A stretch of 64,000 nucleotides of DNA, taken from contig CAWEVI010000036.1 of NCBI GenBank assembly GCA_963812475.1, forward strand, positions 178,969 to 242,968, given 5' to 3'. The notes below the pieces were generated by a model. That model ran no database searches and was not told the origin of the DNA. It was given only the letters and a program-made list of their open reading frames with translations. Shown in pieces: positions 8,823-17,187 of the stretch. Within the stretch, counting starts at the first letter, position 1; each line of letters starts with the position of its first letter. The stretch comes from JAMXLO01 sp963812475 (GTDB taxonomy: Bacteria; Pseudomonadota; Alphaproteobacteria; Acetobacterales; Acetobacteraceae). A program made the position numbers and the translations under genes.

Positions 8823-9719
8823 TCAGTGCAGATCCCGCTGCCGGCCGCCGAGCGCTGCCGCCGTGCAGGCAATGAACGCGCCCACCAGCATCGAGAGTGC
8901 GGTGAAGATGGAAAGATACATCCCCGCCTTGCGCGCGGCGTCAGCGCTCTGACGCACCGCCTGTTCCGCGGCCTTCTCCTGGGCGATGACGTCGTCCACC
9001 CGCTTTTCCGCATCGGCTTGCGAAAGTCCGGTTCGGGCAGAAACAAGTTGCGCCAGATAGGCTTTGTCGGACGCCGGAAGATCGCCGGTCCGCATGCCAT
9101 GAACAAGTATCCGCGTTGTCTGCGTGCGAACATCGCTGTCGGAGGCGTCCGCCGCAGGACGATCGGTGCGGAACAGGCTGTCAACGAGATACGCGGTCGG
9201 ATCGGACGACGTGGCGCCCGATCCTGTCGCGGCCTGGGTCGCTGCATGGCCCGCGCCGGAAGCTGCACCGGACGCAACGCCCGCCACCATGTTTGCGGTG
9301 CCGCTGACGACAGCCGATGCCGCCGATGCCAAGAACGCCACACCGATCACCGATGCGGTGGCCCACGCCAGGAAGCCATTCGCGGTGTCGCGAAAGAACA
9401 CCTCATGCGTGTGCAGGCCGGCCCATTTGGTTCGCAGCCGTCCGGTCAGGTATCCGCCGAAGCCGGATGCCAGCCATTGCGTGACGATCAGCCACACCGC
9501 TGTCATCACTGTGAAGGTCGTGGCAGTGGCGCCGGAACTTGACCATGGCGACACCGAAGCCAGGCCAAGACCCGACCCCAGCGCCAGAAGGATCAGCGAC
9601 AACGCCGCCGCCGCGAATGCACCGCCGATGATGGCCGGCCAGGCGACGCCCGACGTGGAACTTTCGAGCGGCTGCCTGTTTCCGGCATCGAGGCCGACGG
9701 TGTCCACCATGACTGCCAT
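8823..9719 (-). CDS. Uncharacterized membrane protein with four predicted helices
   Basis: A 298-aa protein with hydrophobic segments at residues about 27-55, 66-90, 112-135 and 265-290. A polar, Ala/Ser/Thr-rich stretch between helices 3 and 4 ends in a short charged helix (DAEKRVDDVIAQEKAAEQAV). The ATG at 9719 has an AGGAA ribosome-binding site; the longer open frame upstream does not look coding. A 25-aa hydrophobic peptide gene lies 17 bases upstream on the same strand. I do not recognise a named family. The proximity to Mn-catalase suggests stress expression, as inference only. Confidence 0.75.
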   Translation of the reverse strand: MAVMVDTVGLDAGNRQPLESSTSGVAWPAIIGGAFAAAALSLILLALGSGLGLASVSPWSSSGATATTFTVMTAVWLIVTQWLASGFGGYLTGRLRTKWAGLHTHEVFFRDTANGFLAWATASVIGVAFLASAASAVVSGTANMVAGVASGAASGAGHAATQAATGSGATSSDPTAYLVDSLFRTDRPAADASDSDVRTQTTRILVHGMRTGDLPASDKAYLAQLVSARTGLSQADAEKRVDDVIAQEKAAEQAVRQSADAARKAGMYLSIFTALSMLVGAFIACTAAALGGRQRDLH

Positions 9720-9736
9720 GTTCTGTTCCTGTCCGG

Positions 9737-9814
9737 TCAGTGCCAGAGTAGCGCGAGCAGAATGATGATCGGGATCGGCACACCCAGAAGCCAAAGAAGA
9801 ATTCCGCGGCCCAT
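9737..9814 (-). CDS. 25-aa hydrophobic peptide
   Basis: The peptide starts MGRGILLWLLGVPIPIIILL and ends ALLWH. It is almost entirely one membrane helix with a central PIP kink. The ATG at 9814 is preceded by GGAG at 6-base spacing; two other in-frame ATGs lie at 9820 and 9826. It sits 17 bases upstream of the membrane protein gene in the same orientation and is probably co-transcribed with it. From memory, very similar short peptides occur in other proteobacteria, which argues that it is real. Function unknown. Confidence 0.6.
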   Translation of the reverse strand: MGRGILLWLLGVPIPIIILLALLWH

Positions 9815-9983
9815 GTTCATCTCCATTGCTTGATGCGTTGTGACAGGTTCCTGCCAACGCCATTGATCGTTACCGAGTGAATAAGGCGCGAATAAAGGCG
9901 ATGGAGACAACTTTATGTGCGATGGGACTGATTTGGTCACAGCTGCGTCATAAGATCGTCTCCGATTTTCGCCCGCGCCCCGA

Positions 9984-10739
9984 TCAGTTCCGTTTGGAGG
10001 ATTTCGCTTTCGTTCCAGCGGCGTGTTCGTCATCGGGGTTGACCGGGGCGGGAGGCATGCCGCCCTTTGGCTGGGGGTCGGCAATGTATTCAAAATCCGG
10101 TTCTTCGTTCCACGGACCGCGCACGTCTTCGCCCTGTGACAGGTTGAACACCAGCTTCACCGTGTCATCCGGCTCCACATTGCCGAACATCGGATCCGTG
10201 AGCTTGCCCATCGCATCGAGCGCCTTCATGAACATGTTCGCGTGCGTGATCTCGCGCGTCAGCAGATGCGTCAGCGCCTTCTTCGTGCCCTCGTCGTCGC
10301 ACGCCTTGATAAGCGCCTCGTAGGTCTGGCGGGCGCCGGCCTCCGAGGCGATGTTCGCCCGCAGGTCGCGGACCACGTTGCCGCCCTCGTTGATGTAGGC
10401 GGCCGTCCAGCAGCTGCCCTGGCTGTCGAGAAAATGCGGGCCGCCACCTTTGAGCCTGAACAGGGGCGCATCGTAGACGGGCGTCTGATCGATCTTGCTG
10501 GTGTGCTGCGCGATGAGCTTTCCCACCATCTCGAGGTGGCCAAACTCCTCCAACGCGATATCCTGCAGCATGTCGCGGATACCAGCGTTCTCGACGTGGA
10601 ACGACTGGACCCAATACTGCAGCGCCGCCGTCAGCTCGCCGGTTGCGCCGCCAAACTGCTCCAGCAGAAACGTACCGAAGCGTGCGTCAGGCTTCCCGAC
10701 CTTGACCGGCTGGATCAGTTCCTTGCGGTGTAAAAACAT
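9984..10739 (-). CDS. Manganese catalase family protein
   Basis: This 251-aa, non-heme, dimanganese-type catalase converts hydrogen peroxide to water and oxygen. Candidate metal ligands are visible: E35 in GATGELTAAL, the first ExxH at E65-H68, E133 in SEAGARQTY, and the second ExxH at E163-H166 (TREITHANMF). The C-terminal tail is Pro-rich, then Lys/Ser-rich. The ATG at 10739 has an AAGGTG ribosome-binding site; an open-frame extension upstream is not family-like. Divergent from the alcohol dehydrogenase gene across 238 bases. With katG and the secreted peroxidase it is one of three peroxide enzymes in the window. Confidence 0.92.
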   Translation of the reverse strand: MFLHRKELIQPVKVGKPDARFGTFLLEQFGGATGELTAALQYWVQSFHVENAGIRDMLQDIALEEFGHLEMVGKLIAQHTSKIDQTPVYDAPLFRLKGGGPHFLDSQGSCWTAAYINEGGNVVRDLRANIASEAGARQTYEALIKACDDEGTKKALTHLLTREITHANMFMKALDAMGKLTDPMFGNVEPDDTVKLVFNLSQGEDVRGPWNEEPDFEYIADPQPKGGMPPAPVNPDDEHAAGTKAKSSKRN

Positions 10740-10977
10740 GCTGTCACCTTTTGTTGAAATTACGATTGTTCCGACGCCGTCACGCGATTCATTGTTCGCG
10801 AAAATGCGCGGTCGTGAACCACCTCGTCCGCGCGCCGCGCCCTTACAAGCCGGCCCCCATACACATTTCGGATAGCCCCGACCGTATTCTCGCCCGACCG
10901 TAATCTCGTACGCCGTGTGCTGGCGGCCTGAGGCCGCAGTCGGCATACTGGCAACAACGAACAGCCGGGAGGGTTCC

Positions 10978-12060
10978 ATGCGCGCTGCCATCTTCCGCAA
11001 CGGACAGATCGTCGTCGATACGATCGCTGATCCCGCCCCAGCCGAAGGCCAGGTGCTGGTGAAGACGCTGTGCTGCGGCATCTGCGGCACCGATCTTCAT
11101 GCGGCGAAGTACACCCGGCAGTTCGTCGAACGTTCAAGTCGTGCCGGGGGACGGTGGCCGATGGACCCGACCCGTGACGTGGTATTCGGCCACGAGTTCT
11201 GCTGCGAGGTGGTGGATCACGGACCCGGCACCGACAAACGCCTGAAGTCCGGCACGCTGGTCTGCTCGATGCCGATGACCATCGTCGACAGAACCGTGCA
11301 GGGCATCGGCTATTCCAACGAGGTCGCCGGCGGCTTCGCACAGTTCATGCCGTTGGCTGAGCGCCTGCTGCTGGAAGTGCCGAACGGGCTGCCGGCCGCA
11401 CGTGCCGCGCTGACCGAACCGATCGCGGTGGGCTGGCATGCCGTGCAGAACGCGCGGCTCACGCGCGAGGATGTACCGCTGGTGATCGGCTGCGGCCCGG
11501 TCGGGCTCGCTGTGATCGCCGGCCTGACGATCAGCGATGTCCATCCGATCATTGCAGCGGATTTTTCGCCCGCGCGGCGTGCGCTCGCGCTGCGGATGGG
11601 GGCGGACATCGTGGTCGATCCAGCCGAAACCTCGCCCTACACGAGTTGGAACGACGCCGCAACGCCCGTGGGGTACGATGCAAGCCGCTATGCACAGCTG
11701 TTTGGTCTAAGTCCCAAACAGCGGCCTGCGGTGATCTTCGAATGCGTCGGCGTCACCGGCGTGATCCAGCAGATTATCGACGGCGCTCCGCCGGGCGCGC
11801 GCATCGTGGTGGTCGGCGTGTGCATGGAGACCGACCGGTTCGAGCCATTTTTCGGCATTGTCAAACAGCTCAATCTGCAATTTGTGCTCGGTTACACCGG
11901 CGAGGAATTCGCCGCCAGCCTGCACAATATTGCCGAGGGCAAGGTGGACGTGACGCCGCTGATTACCGGCCATGTCGGGTTGGACGGCGTGAAGGGTGCG
12001 TTTGCCGAACTGGCCAGTCCCGAGCAGCATGCGAAGATCATGGTCGAGCCGTGGGGGTAG
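10978..12060 (+). CDS. Zinc-dependent alcohol dehydrogenase (MDR family)
   Basis: A 360-aa medium-chain dehydrogenase. The catalytic zinc site is shown by CGICGTDLH and FGHEFCCEVV; the NAD-binding Rossmann motif is GCGPVGLAVIAGL. The usual four-cysteine structural-zinc lobe is not evident. The start at 10978 follows GGGAGG. It is the first gene of a same-strand run and ends 4 bases before the lactonase gene, so the pair is co-translated. In this context it may oxidise an alcohol to the ketone that the downstream Baeyer-Villiger enzyme uses; that pathway role is inference. Confidence 0.88.
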   Translation: MRAAIFRNGQIVVDTIADPAPAEGQVLVKTLCCGICGTDLHAAKYTRQFVERSSRAGGRWPMDPTRDVVFGHEFCCEVVDHGPGTDKRLKSGTLVCSMPMTIVDRTVQGIGYSNEVAGGFAQFMPLAERLLLEVPNGLPAARAALTEPIAVGWHAVQNARLTREDVPLVIGCGPVGLAVIAGLTISDVHPIIAADFSPARRALALRMGADIVVDPAETSPYTSWNDAATPVGYDASRYAQLFGLSPKQRPAVIFECVGVTGVIQQIIDGAPPGARIVVVGVCMETDRFEPFFGIVKQLNLQFVLGYTGEEFAASLHNIAEGKVDVTPLITGHVGLDGVKGAFAELASPEQHAKIMVEPWG

Positions 12061-12064
12061 GAAC

Positions 12065-13159
12065 GTGCCAGGCAAGGTATCACTTTATGCGAGCGTCGGT
12101 CCCGAACTGACGCACTACGATGTGGACGTGGACGCCGCCACTTTGACGCGGCGCGGCACGGTCGGCCTGCCAGCCAACGTGCAGTATGCCTGGCCGCACG
12201 CCTCGCGGCGTCATCTTTACGTTGCAACCAGCGACAGTGCGTCCGGCATGGGGCAGCAAGGCAACACACACCACGTGACGGCCTTCCGCATCGACCCTGC
12301 GAGCGGGGCGCTGAGCCCGTATGGCGCACCGATCCGGCTGCCGACGCGGCCGATCCACATGGCGACGGACATCCCGTCCGCGTACATCCTTGTCGCGTTC
12401 AGCAATCCGGGTGCGATCCGCGTCTATCGGATCAACCCCGATGCGACGCCCGGTGAGGAAGTGACGCAGCCCGGTCCGATCGATCCGGGCATCTTCGCGC
12501 ATCAGGTGCGTGCGGCACCGGACAACCGCCTGGTGATCCTGGTCACGCGCGGGCACGACGCGGCCGACGGCAAGCCGGAAGAGCCCGGAGCGCTCAAGGT
12601 GTTCGATTTTCGCGCCGGCGTGCTGAGCAACGAGGTCTCGGTCGCACCCGATGGCGGCTACGGCTTCGGCCCGCGACATTTGGATTTTCATCCGTTGAAG
12701 CCGTGGGTTTACGTGTCGTTGGAGCGGCAGAACGCGCTCGACATGTTCGAGCTTGCCGATGGCGCCCTGTCGCCGACGCCACGTTTCCGTAAGCCCGCGC
12801 TGGGCCGACTGGCCACGGCACGCCAGGCCGTCGGCACCGTGCACGTTCATCCCAATGGGCGCGTCGTCTATGTCGCCAATCGCGCCAGCAACGCCGACGG
12901 CGAGAATTCACTGGCGGTTTATGCGATCGATCAGTCCACCGGCGAGCCGAACCTGATCCAGCACATCAACTCGCACGGCATCCATCCGCGCACATTCCAC
13001 ATCGATCCAAGTGGGCGACTAATGGCTGTCGCTCACATCACGGGGGCGCAGTTGGCGCTGTTCCGCATCGCCGCGGATGGGAGGCTGGCGTTCGCGCGCG
13101 GCTATCCTATCGATGTCGGGCAACGCACCATGTGGTGGATGGGCATGCTGGAGCAATAG
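12065..13159 (+). CDS. Lactonase family beta-propeller protein (PF10282-type)
   Basis: A 364-aa seven-bladed-propeller protein of the 6-phosphogluconolactonase/muconate-cyclase family. Repeated blade segments are visible: YVATSD, HQVRAAPDNRLVILVTRG, GPRHLDFHPLKPWVYVSLE and GTVHVHPNGRVVYVANRAS. There is no signal peptide, so it is probably cytosolic. The start is a GTG at 12065 with GTAGGAAC just before it. It directly follows the alcohol dehydrogenase, which suggests a lactone intermediate in the cluster. Substrate unknown; opening of the lactone made by the BVMO is my inference. Confidence 0.82.
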   Translation: MPGKVSLYASVGPELTHYDVDVDAATLTRRGTVGLPANVQYAWPHASRRHLYVATSDSASGMGQQGNTHHVTAFRIDPASGALSPYGAPIRLPTRPIHMATDIPSAYILVAFSNPGAIRVYRINPDATPGEEVTQPGPIDPGIFAHQVRAAPDNRLVILVTRGHDAADGKPEEPGALKVFDFRAGVLSNEVSVAPDGGYGFGPRHLDFHPLKPWVYVSLERQNALDMFELADGALSPTPRFRKPALGRLATARQAVGTVHVHPNGRVVYVANRASNADGENSLAVYAIDQSTGEPNLIQHINSHGIHPRTFHIDPSGRLMAVAHITGAQLALFRIAADGRLAFARGYPIDVGQRTMWWMGMLEQ

Positions 13160-13220
13160 GATGCCAATCGTCATGGCGCTGGCAGACCCACCCAGCCACC
13201 GTCGAATGACTGTTCGCAGA

Positions 13221-13241
13221 TGGCCGGGTCAAGCCCGGTCA
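13221..13241. repeat. Intergenic palindrome, family A
   Basis: TGGCCGGG-TCAAG-CCCGGTCA, the same element as at 4815 with one arm change. It lies between the lactonase and LLM genes and may separate two transcripts. Confidence 0.65.
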
Positions 13242-13274
13242 TGACAACATGAGACAGCCAGCCAGGAAACGATC

Positions 13275-14129
13275 ATGAAATTCGGCGCATCGATGTTCTT
13301 CACCGACTATTCGATGACCCCGGCAGAACTTGCCCGTGCGCTCGAGGACCGGGGCTTTGACATCGTCTGGGCGCCGGAACATTCGCACATCCCGTCCTCG
13401 CGCAAGACGCCGTTCGTCCTGGGTGGCGAACTGCCGAAGCGCTACTACGATGCGATGGACCCGTTCGTCACGCTCAGCATGGCCGCGGCGGCGACCAAGA
13501 GCCTGAAGATCGGCACCGGCGTCTGCCTGATCGCACAGCGCGATCCGATCCAGACCGCGAAGCTGGTGGCCTCCATCGACCAGGTCTCCGGGGGACGCTT
13601 CGTGTTCGGCGTCGGCAACGGCTGGAACCAGGACGAGATGGAGAACCACGGCACGAATTTCGCCACACGGCACAAGCTGGCGCGCGAGCGGATCGAGGCG
13701 ATGAAGGCGATCTGGACGCAGCCCACGGCCGAATACCACGGCGAGTTCGTCAACTTCGCTCCGATGCAGGCATGGCCCAAGCCGGTCCAGACGCCGCACC
13801 CGCCGATCCTGGTGGGCGGCGCGTTTCCCTACAGCGCGCGGCGCGCCATCCGCTATGGCGACGGCTGGATGCCGCAGATGACGCAATCGGCGACCACGCC
13901 GCTGACCGACCTGATCCCGCGCTTCCGCCAGATGGCAGCCGAGGCGGGCCGCGATCCGGCGAAGCTGCAGATCAACATCGGCGGGCAGAGTGGGGATGTC
14001 GAACTGATCAAGCGGTATCAGGATTTGAATGTGGATTGCGTTTCCACGAGCCTGCCGTCGGAAACGGCGGAGACAATATTGCCGGTCCTCGACCGATGGG
14101 CTGAGATCATCCGCAAGCTGAACGGGTAA
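13275..14129 (+). CDS. LLM-class flavin/F420-dependent oxidoreductase
   Basis: A 284-aa TIM-barrel enzyme of the luciferase-like monooxygenase family. Typical segments are WAPEHSHIP, GTGVCLIAQRDPIQTAK, SGGRFVFGVGNGWNQDEMENHG and GDGWMPQM. It resembles the subgroup often annotated as F420-dependent in actinobacteria; in proteobacteria such proteins may use FMN instead. CAGGAAA precedes the ATG at 13275. It is followed 18 bases later by the CoA transferase and probably shares its transcript. It could oxidise a C-H or carbonyl group in the same substrate pathway; substrate unknown. Confidence 0.87.
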   Translation: MKFGASMFFTDYSMTPAELARALEDRGFDIVWAPEHSHIPSSRKTPFVLGGELPKRYYDAMDPFVTLSMAAAATKSLKIGTGVCLIAQRDPIQTAKLVASIDQVSGGRFVFGVGNGWNQDEMENHGTNFATRHKLARERIEAMKAIWTQPTAEYHGEFVNFAPMQAWPKPVQTPHPPILVGGAFPYSARRAIRYGDGWMPQMTQSATTPLTDLIPRFRQMAAEAGRDPAKLQINIGGQSGDVELIKRYQDLNVDCVSTSLPSETAETILPVLDRWAEIIRKLNG

Positions 14130-14147
14130 CGGAAGGACCGGGCAGAC

Positions 14148-15359
14148 ATGGACTACAACGCAGCCTTCGCCGGCGTGAAGGTGATCGACCTCAGTGGCGG
14201 CGTCGCCGGCCCGTCCTGCGCGATGATGTTGGCGCAGCACGGCGCGGACGTGATCAAGGTGGAAACGCCGCACGCCGGCGGCGACTGGTCGCGTATTCTC
14301 GGTCGCCGCTACGAGGACCACTCGGCGTTCTCGCTCTATGGCACGCTTGGCAAGCGCAGCCTCGCGCTGGATTTGAAAACGCCGGAGGGCAAGGAGATCC
14401 TGTGGCGTCTGCTGCGCGGCGCCGATGTGTTCATCGAAGGCTTTCGTCCCGGCACGATCAAGCGCTACGGCTTCGACTATGACGCGGTCAGCGAACGCGA
14501 GCCGCAGATCATCTACTATGCAATCTCCGGTTTCGGGCAGAGCGGACCGATGGCGTCGCGCCCTGCGATGGACCCGGTGCTGCAGGCGATGACCGGCATC
14601 GTCAACGAAAATCGTGGCGAGCATGACCAGCATCCGCACCGCATCGCGATCTCGCTGATCGACATGTTCACCGGACTGCTGGGGTTGCAGGCGATCGCCA
14701 CCTCGCTCTATGCGCGACGCGAACTGAAACGCGGGCGGTTCATCGAGGCGAGCCTGATGCAGGGCGGCGCGATGCTGTCGGTGATCCGGCTGATCGCCAA
14801 CTATCTGGAACGAGGCACGACGCAACGCACCGGCATGCCGAGCGGCGTGTTCAACACCGCCGACGGCCAACTCAACGTCACCATGGTACGGCCCGCCGAC
14901 TGGGTGCCGTACTGCGAGGCGATCGGCCAGCCGGAACTTGCGACCGACCCACGCTTTGCCGATCCGAAGGCGCGCGGCGAGAACATCGAGGCGCTGCTTG
15001 CCATTGTCCGCCCGATCTTTGCGTCGCAGCCCACTGCCTGGCTGGCGGAGCGCTTCACCGAGCGCGGCATCATGAACGGCCGGGTGAACACCTACGAGGA
15101 GTTCCTGCGGGAAGCGCAGGTGAATGCAACCGGCATCATCTCCTGGCTGGACCAGCCCGGCGTCCCCGAACCGGTGCCGATGCCGAACATCCCCGGCCTG
15201 CCGCCGCTGCGCAACGGCACCAAACGCGCGCACGCCCCGCGCCTCGGCGAGCACAGCGTCGAGGTGCTGGCCGAACACGGCTACACCCGGGCGGAGATCG
15301 CCGACCTGCTGGACCGGAAGGTGATCGGCGCGCCAAGGACATCGGTGCCGGCGGAATAG
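14148..15359 (+). CDS. CaiB/BaiF family (family III) CoA transferase
   Basis: A 403-aa enzyme that moves CoA between acyl-CoA and a carboxylic acid. Hallmarks are GVAGPSCAMMLAQHGADVIKVE near the N-terminus, LGKRSLALDLKTPEG, and PAMDPVLQAMTGIV, where the Asp of AMDP is the expected covalent catalytic residue. The protein is typical length for the family. It may activate the hydroxyacid or diacid released by the lactonase for beta-oxidation, as inference from position. The gene ends 12 bases before a perfect inverted repeat that precedes the monooxygenase gene. Confidence 0.9.
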   Translation: MDYNAAFAGVKVIDLSGGVAGPSCAMMLAQHGADVIKVETPHAGGDWSRILGRRYEDHSAFSLYGTLGKRSLALDLKTPEGKEILWRLLRGADVFIEGFRPGTIKRYGFDYDAVSEREPQIIYYAISGFGQSGPMASRPAMDPVLQAMTGIVNENRGEHDQHPHRIAISLIDMFTGLLGLQAIATSLYARRELKRGRFIEASLMQGGAMLSVIRLIANYLERGTTQRTGMPSGVFNTADGQLNVTMVRPADWVPYCEAIGQPELATDPRFADPKARGENIEALLAIVRPIFASQPTAWLAERFTERGIMNGRVNTYEEFLREAQVNATGIISWLDQPGVPEPVPMPNIPGLPPLRNGTKRAHAPRLGEHSVEVLAEHGYTRAEIADLLDRKVIGAPRTSVPAE

Positions 15360-15365
15360 GACAGG

Positions 15366-15403
15366 TTGACTTACCAATCAGTCTGCAATACTACTGATTG
15401 GTA
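15366..15403 (+). promoter_or_regulatory. Putative operator/promoter before BVMO gene
   Basis: A perfect 11-bp inverted repeat, TACCAATCAGT (15372-15382) and ACTGATTGGTA (15393-15403) with a 10-base spacer, lies just upstream of the monooxygenase gene. A -35-like TTGACT (15366-15371) abuts the left arm and a weak -10-like TACTAC starts 17 bases later, inside the repeat. The stretch is AT-rich in a GC-rich neighbourhood. The geometry fits a TetR-type repressor site, but no TetR gene is in the window. Confidence 0.6.
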
Positions 15404-15426
15404 TACCAGCACGGAGAGTGAACAGC

Positions 15427-17055
15427 ATGTCCACGCCGAACCAGGTTGACGTGGTCATCGTCGGGGCCGGCTTTGCCGGCATGTACATGCTGCATCGCGT
15501 GCGTGGCCTCGGCATGTCGGCGGTCGTGTTCGAGGCGGGAGCAGGTGTCGGCGGTACCTGGTATTGGAACCGCTACCCGGGCGCACGCTGTGACGTCGAG
15601 AGCATGCAATATTCCTATTCGTTCTCGCCTGAGTTGCAACGGGACTGGCAATGGAGCGAACTGTTCGCCTCTCAACCCGAAATCCTGCGCTATGCCAACC
15701 ACGTCGCCGACCGGCTCGACCTTCGCCGCGACATGCGGTTCGATACGCGCGTGACCGAAGCGCGCTTCGACGAGACGGAGCATCGCTGGGACATCCGGAC
15801 CGACCGCGGCGACCGAGTATCGGCGCGGCATTGCGTGATGGCGACCGGCTGCCTGTCCTCCGCACGGGTGCCGGACTTCGCGGGCCTGGCCAGCTTCAAG
15901 GGCAAGACCTACCACACCGGCCATTGGCCGCATGAGGGCGTGGATTTCACCGGACAACGCGTCGGAATTGTCGGCACCGGTTCGTCTGCCATCCAGGCGA
16001 TCCCGGTCATCGCTGGACAGGCCGCGCATCTGACCGTGTTCCAGCGCACACCGAATTTCAGCATCCCGTCGCGCAACGGGCAGATGACGCCGGACTACGA
16101 ACGAGCATGGAAGTCGGCGTACCCGCAGCGTCGCGACCAGGCGCGGGACGCGCGCACCGGGGTCCTCAACGACCCGAATGACAAGTCCGCGCTGGAGGTC
16201 TCGGACGCGGAGCGGCAGCGCGAATACGAGGCGCGGTGGGAAGCCGGGGGCACCAGCTTCATGGCCGCGTTCAACGACCTGATCTTCAGCCGGCAGGCCA
16301 ACGACACCGCCGCCGAGTTTGTGCGCAACCAGATCCGCGGCATCGTGCGCGATCCGGCGGTGGCCGAACTGCTGGCGCCGAAGAACCATCCGATCGGCAC
16401 CAAACGCATCTGCGTCGATACGGACTATTACCAGACCTACAATCGCGACAATGTCACGCTGGTCGACGTCAGGGACGCGCCGATCACCGAGGTCACGCCG
16501 ACCGGCCTGCGGGCCGGCGATCGCGATTACCAATTCGACAGCATCGTGTTCGCCACTGGCTTCGATGCGATGACCGGCGCGCTGACCAGGGTCAACATTC
16601 GGGGCAGGAACGGCCTCACGCTGCACGACAAATGGGAAGCCGGTCCGCGCACGTGTCTCGGCGTGATGACCGCCGGCTTTCCAAACCTGTTCATGATCAC
16701 CGGCCCTGGCAGTCCCTCGGTGCTGAGCAACATGATCGTCTCGATCGAGCAGCACGTGGACTGGATCAGCGACTGCATCGCCTGGCTGCGGGCGCACCAG
16801 GTGGACTGCATCGAGGCGACCGTGGAATCCGAAGACGCCTGGGTCGATCATGTGAACGAGGTCGCCTACACCACGCTCTATCCCAGTGCCAACTCCTGGT
16901 ACATGGGTGCGAACATTCCCGGCAAGCCGCGCGTCTTCATGCCTTATATCGGCGGCGTCGGCGCGTATCGCGCGATATGTTCCGACATCGCGGCCAAGGG
17001 CTACGAGGGCTTCCGCCTGACGGCGTCGCGATTGGCCGCGGCGGCAGCTGAATGA
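15427..17055 (+). CDS. Type I Baeyer-Villiger monooxygenase
   Basis: A 542-aa FAD- and NADPH-binding enzyme expected to insert oxygen next to a ketone, giving an ester or lactone. The first Rossmann motif is GAGFAG (13-18), and the second is GTGSSA (183-188). The diagnostic fingerprint FxGxxxHTxxWP is exact at 157-168 (F157, G159, H163, T164, W167, P168). GGTWYWNRYPGARCD also matches cyclohexanone-monooxygenase-like enzymes. I prefer the ATG at 15427 because GGAG lies 10 bases upstream, while the in-frame GTG at 15418 is too close to it. A perfect inverted repeat precedes the gene. Confidence 0.94.
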   Translation: MSTPNQVDVVIVGAGFAGMYMLHRVRGLGMSAVVFEAGAGVGGTWYWNRYPGARCDVESMQYSYSFSPELQRDWQWSELFASQPEILRYANHVADRLDLRRDMRFDTRVTEARFDETEHRWDIRTDRGDRVSARHCVMATGCLSSARVPDFAGLASFKGKTYHTGHWPHEGVDFTGQRVGIVGTGSSAIQAIPVIAGQAAHLTVFQRTPNFSIPSRNGQMTPDYERAWKSAYPQRRDQARDARTGVLNDPNDKSALEVSDAERQREYEARWEAGGTSFMAAFNDLIFSRQANDTAAEFVRNQIRGIVRDPAVAELLAPKNHPIGTKRICVDTDYYQTYNRDNVTLVDVRDAPITEVTPTGLRAGDRDYQFDSIVFATGFDAMTGALTRVNIRGRNGLTLHDKWEAGPRTCLGVMTAGFPNLFMITGPGSPSVLSNMIVSIEQHVDWISDCIAWLRAHQVDCIEATVESEDAWVDHVNEVAYTTLYPSANSWYMGANIPGKPRVFMPYIGGVGAYRAICSDIAAKGYEGFRLTASRLAAAAAE

Positions 17056-17187
17056 TGCCGTAAATCGCACTGAAGGATCGCGGGGTCCCCTGGCGCGGAT
17101 CAACGCACGCAGCAACTCCGCCGGACCTCGCGCCCCGATGATGCGTCCGCCTATAGTCGGCGATCCGACAAGCGGGGGGACACAGGT

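Noticed and set aside
13239..15377. 712-codon open frame on the minus strand
   Set aside because: It is antisense to the LLM and CoA-transferase genes. Its product is His/Arg-rich with no domain, typical of a GC-rich shadow frame.
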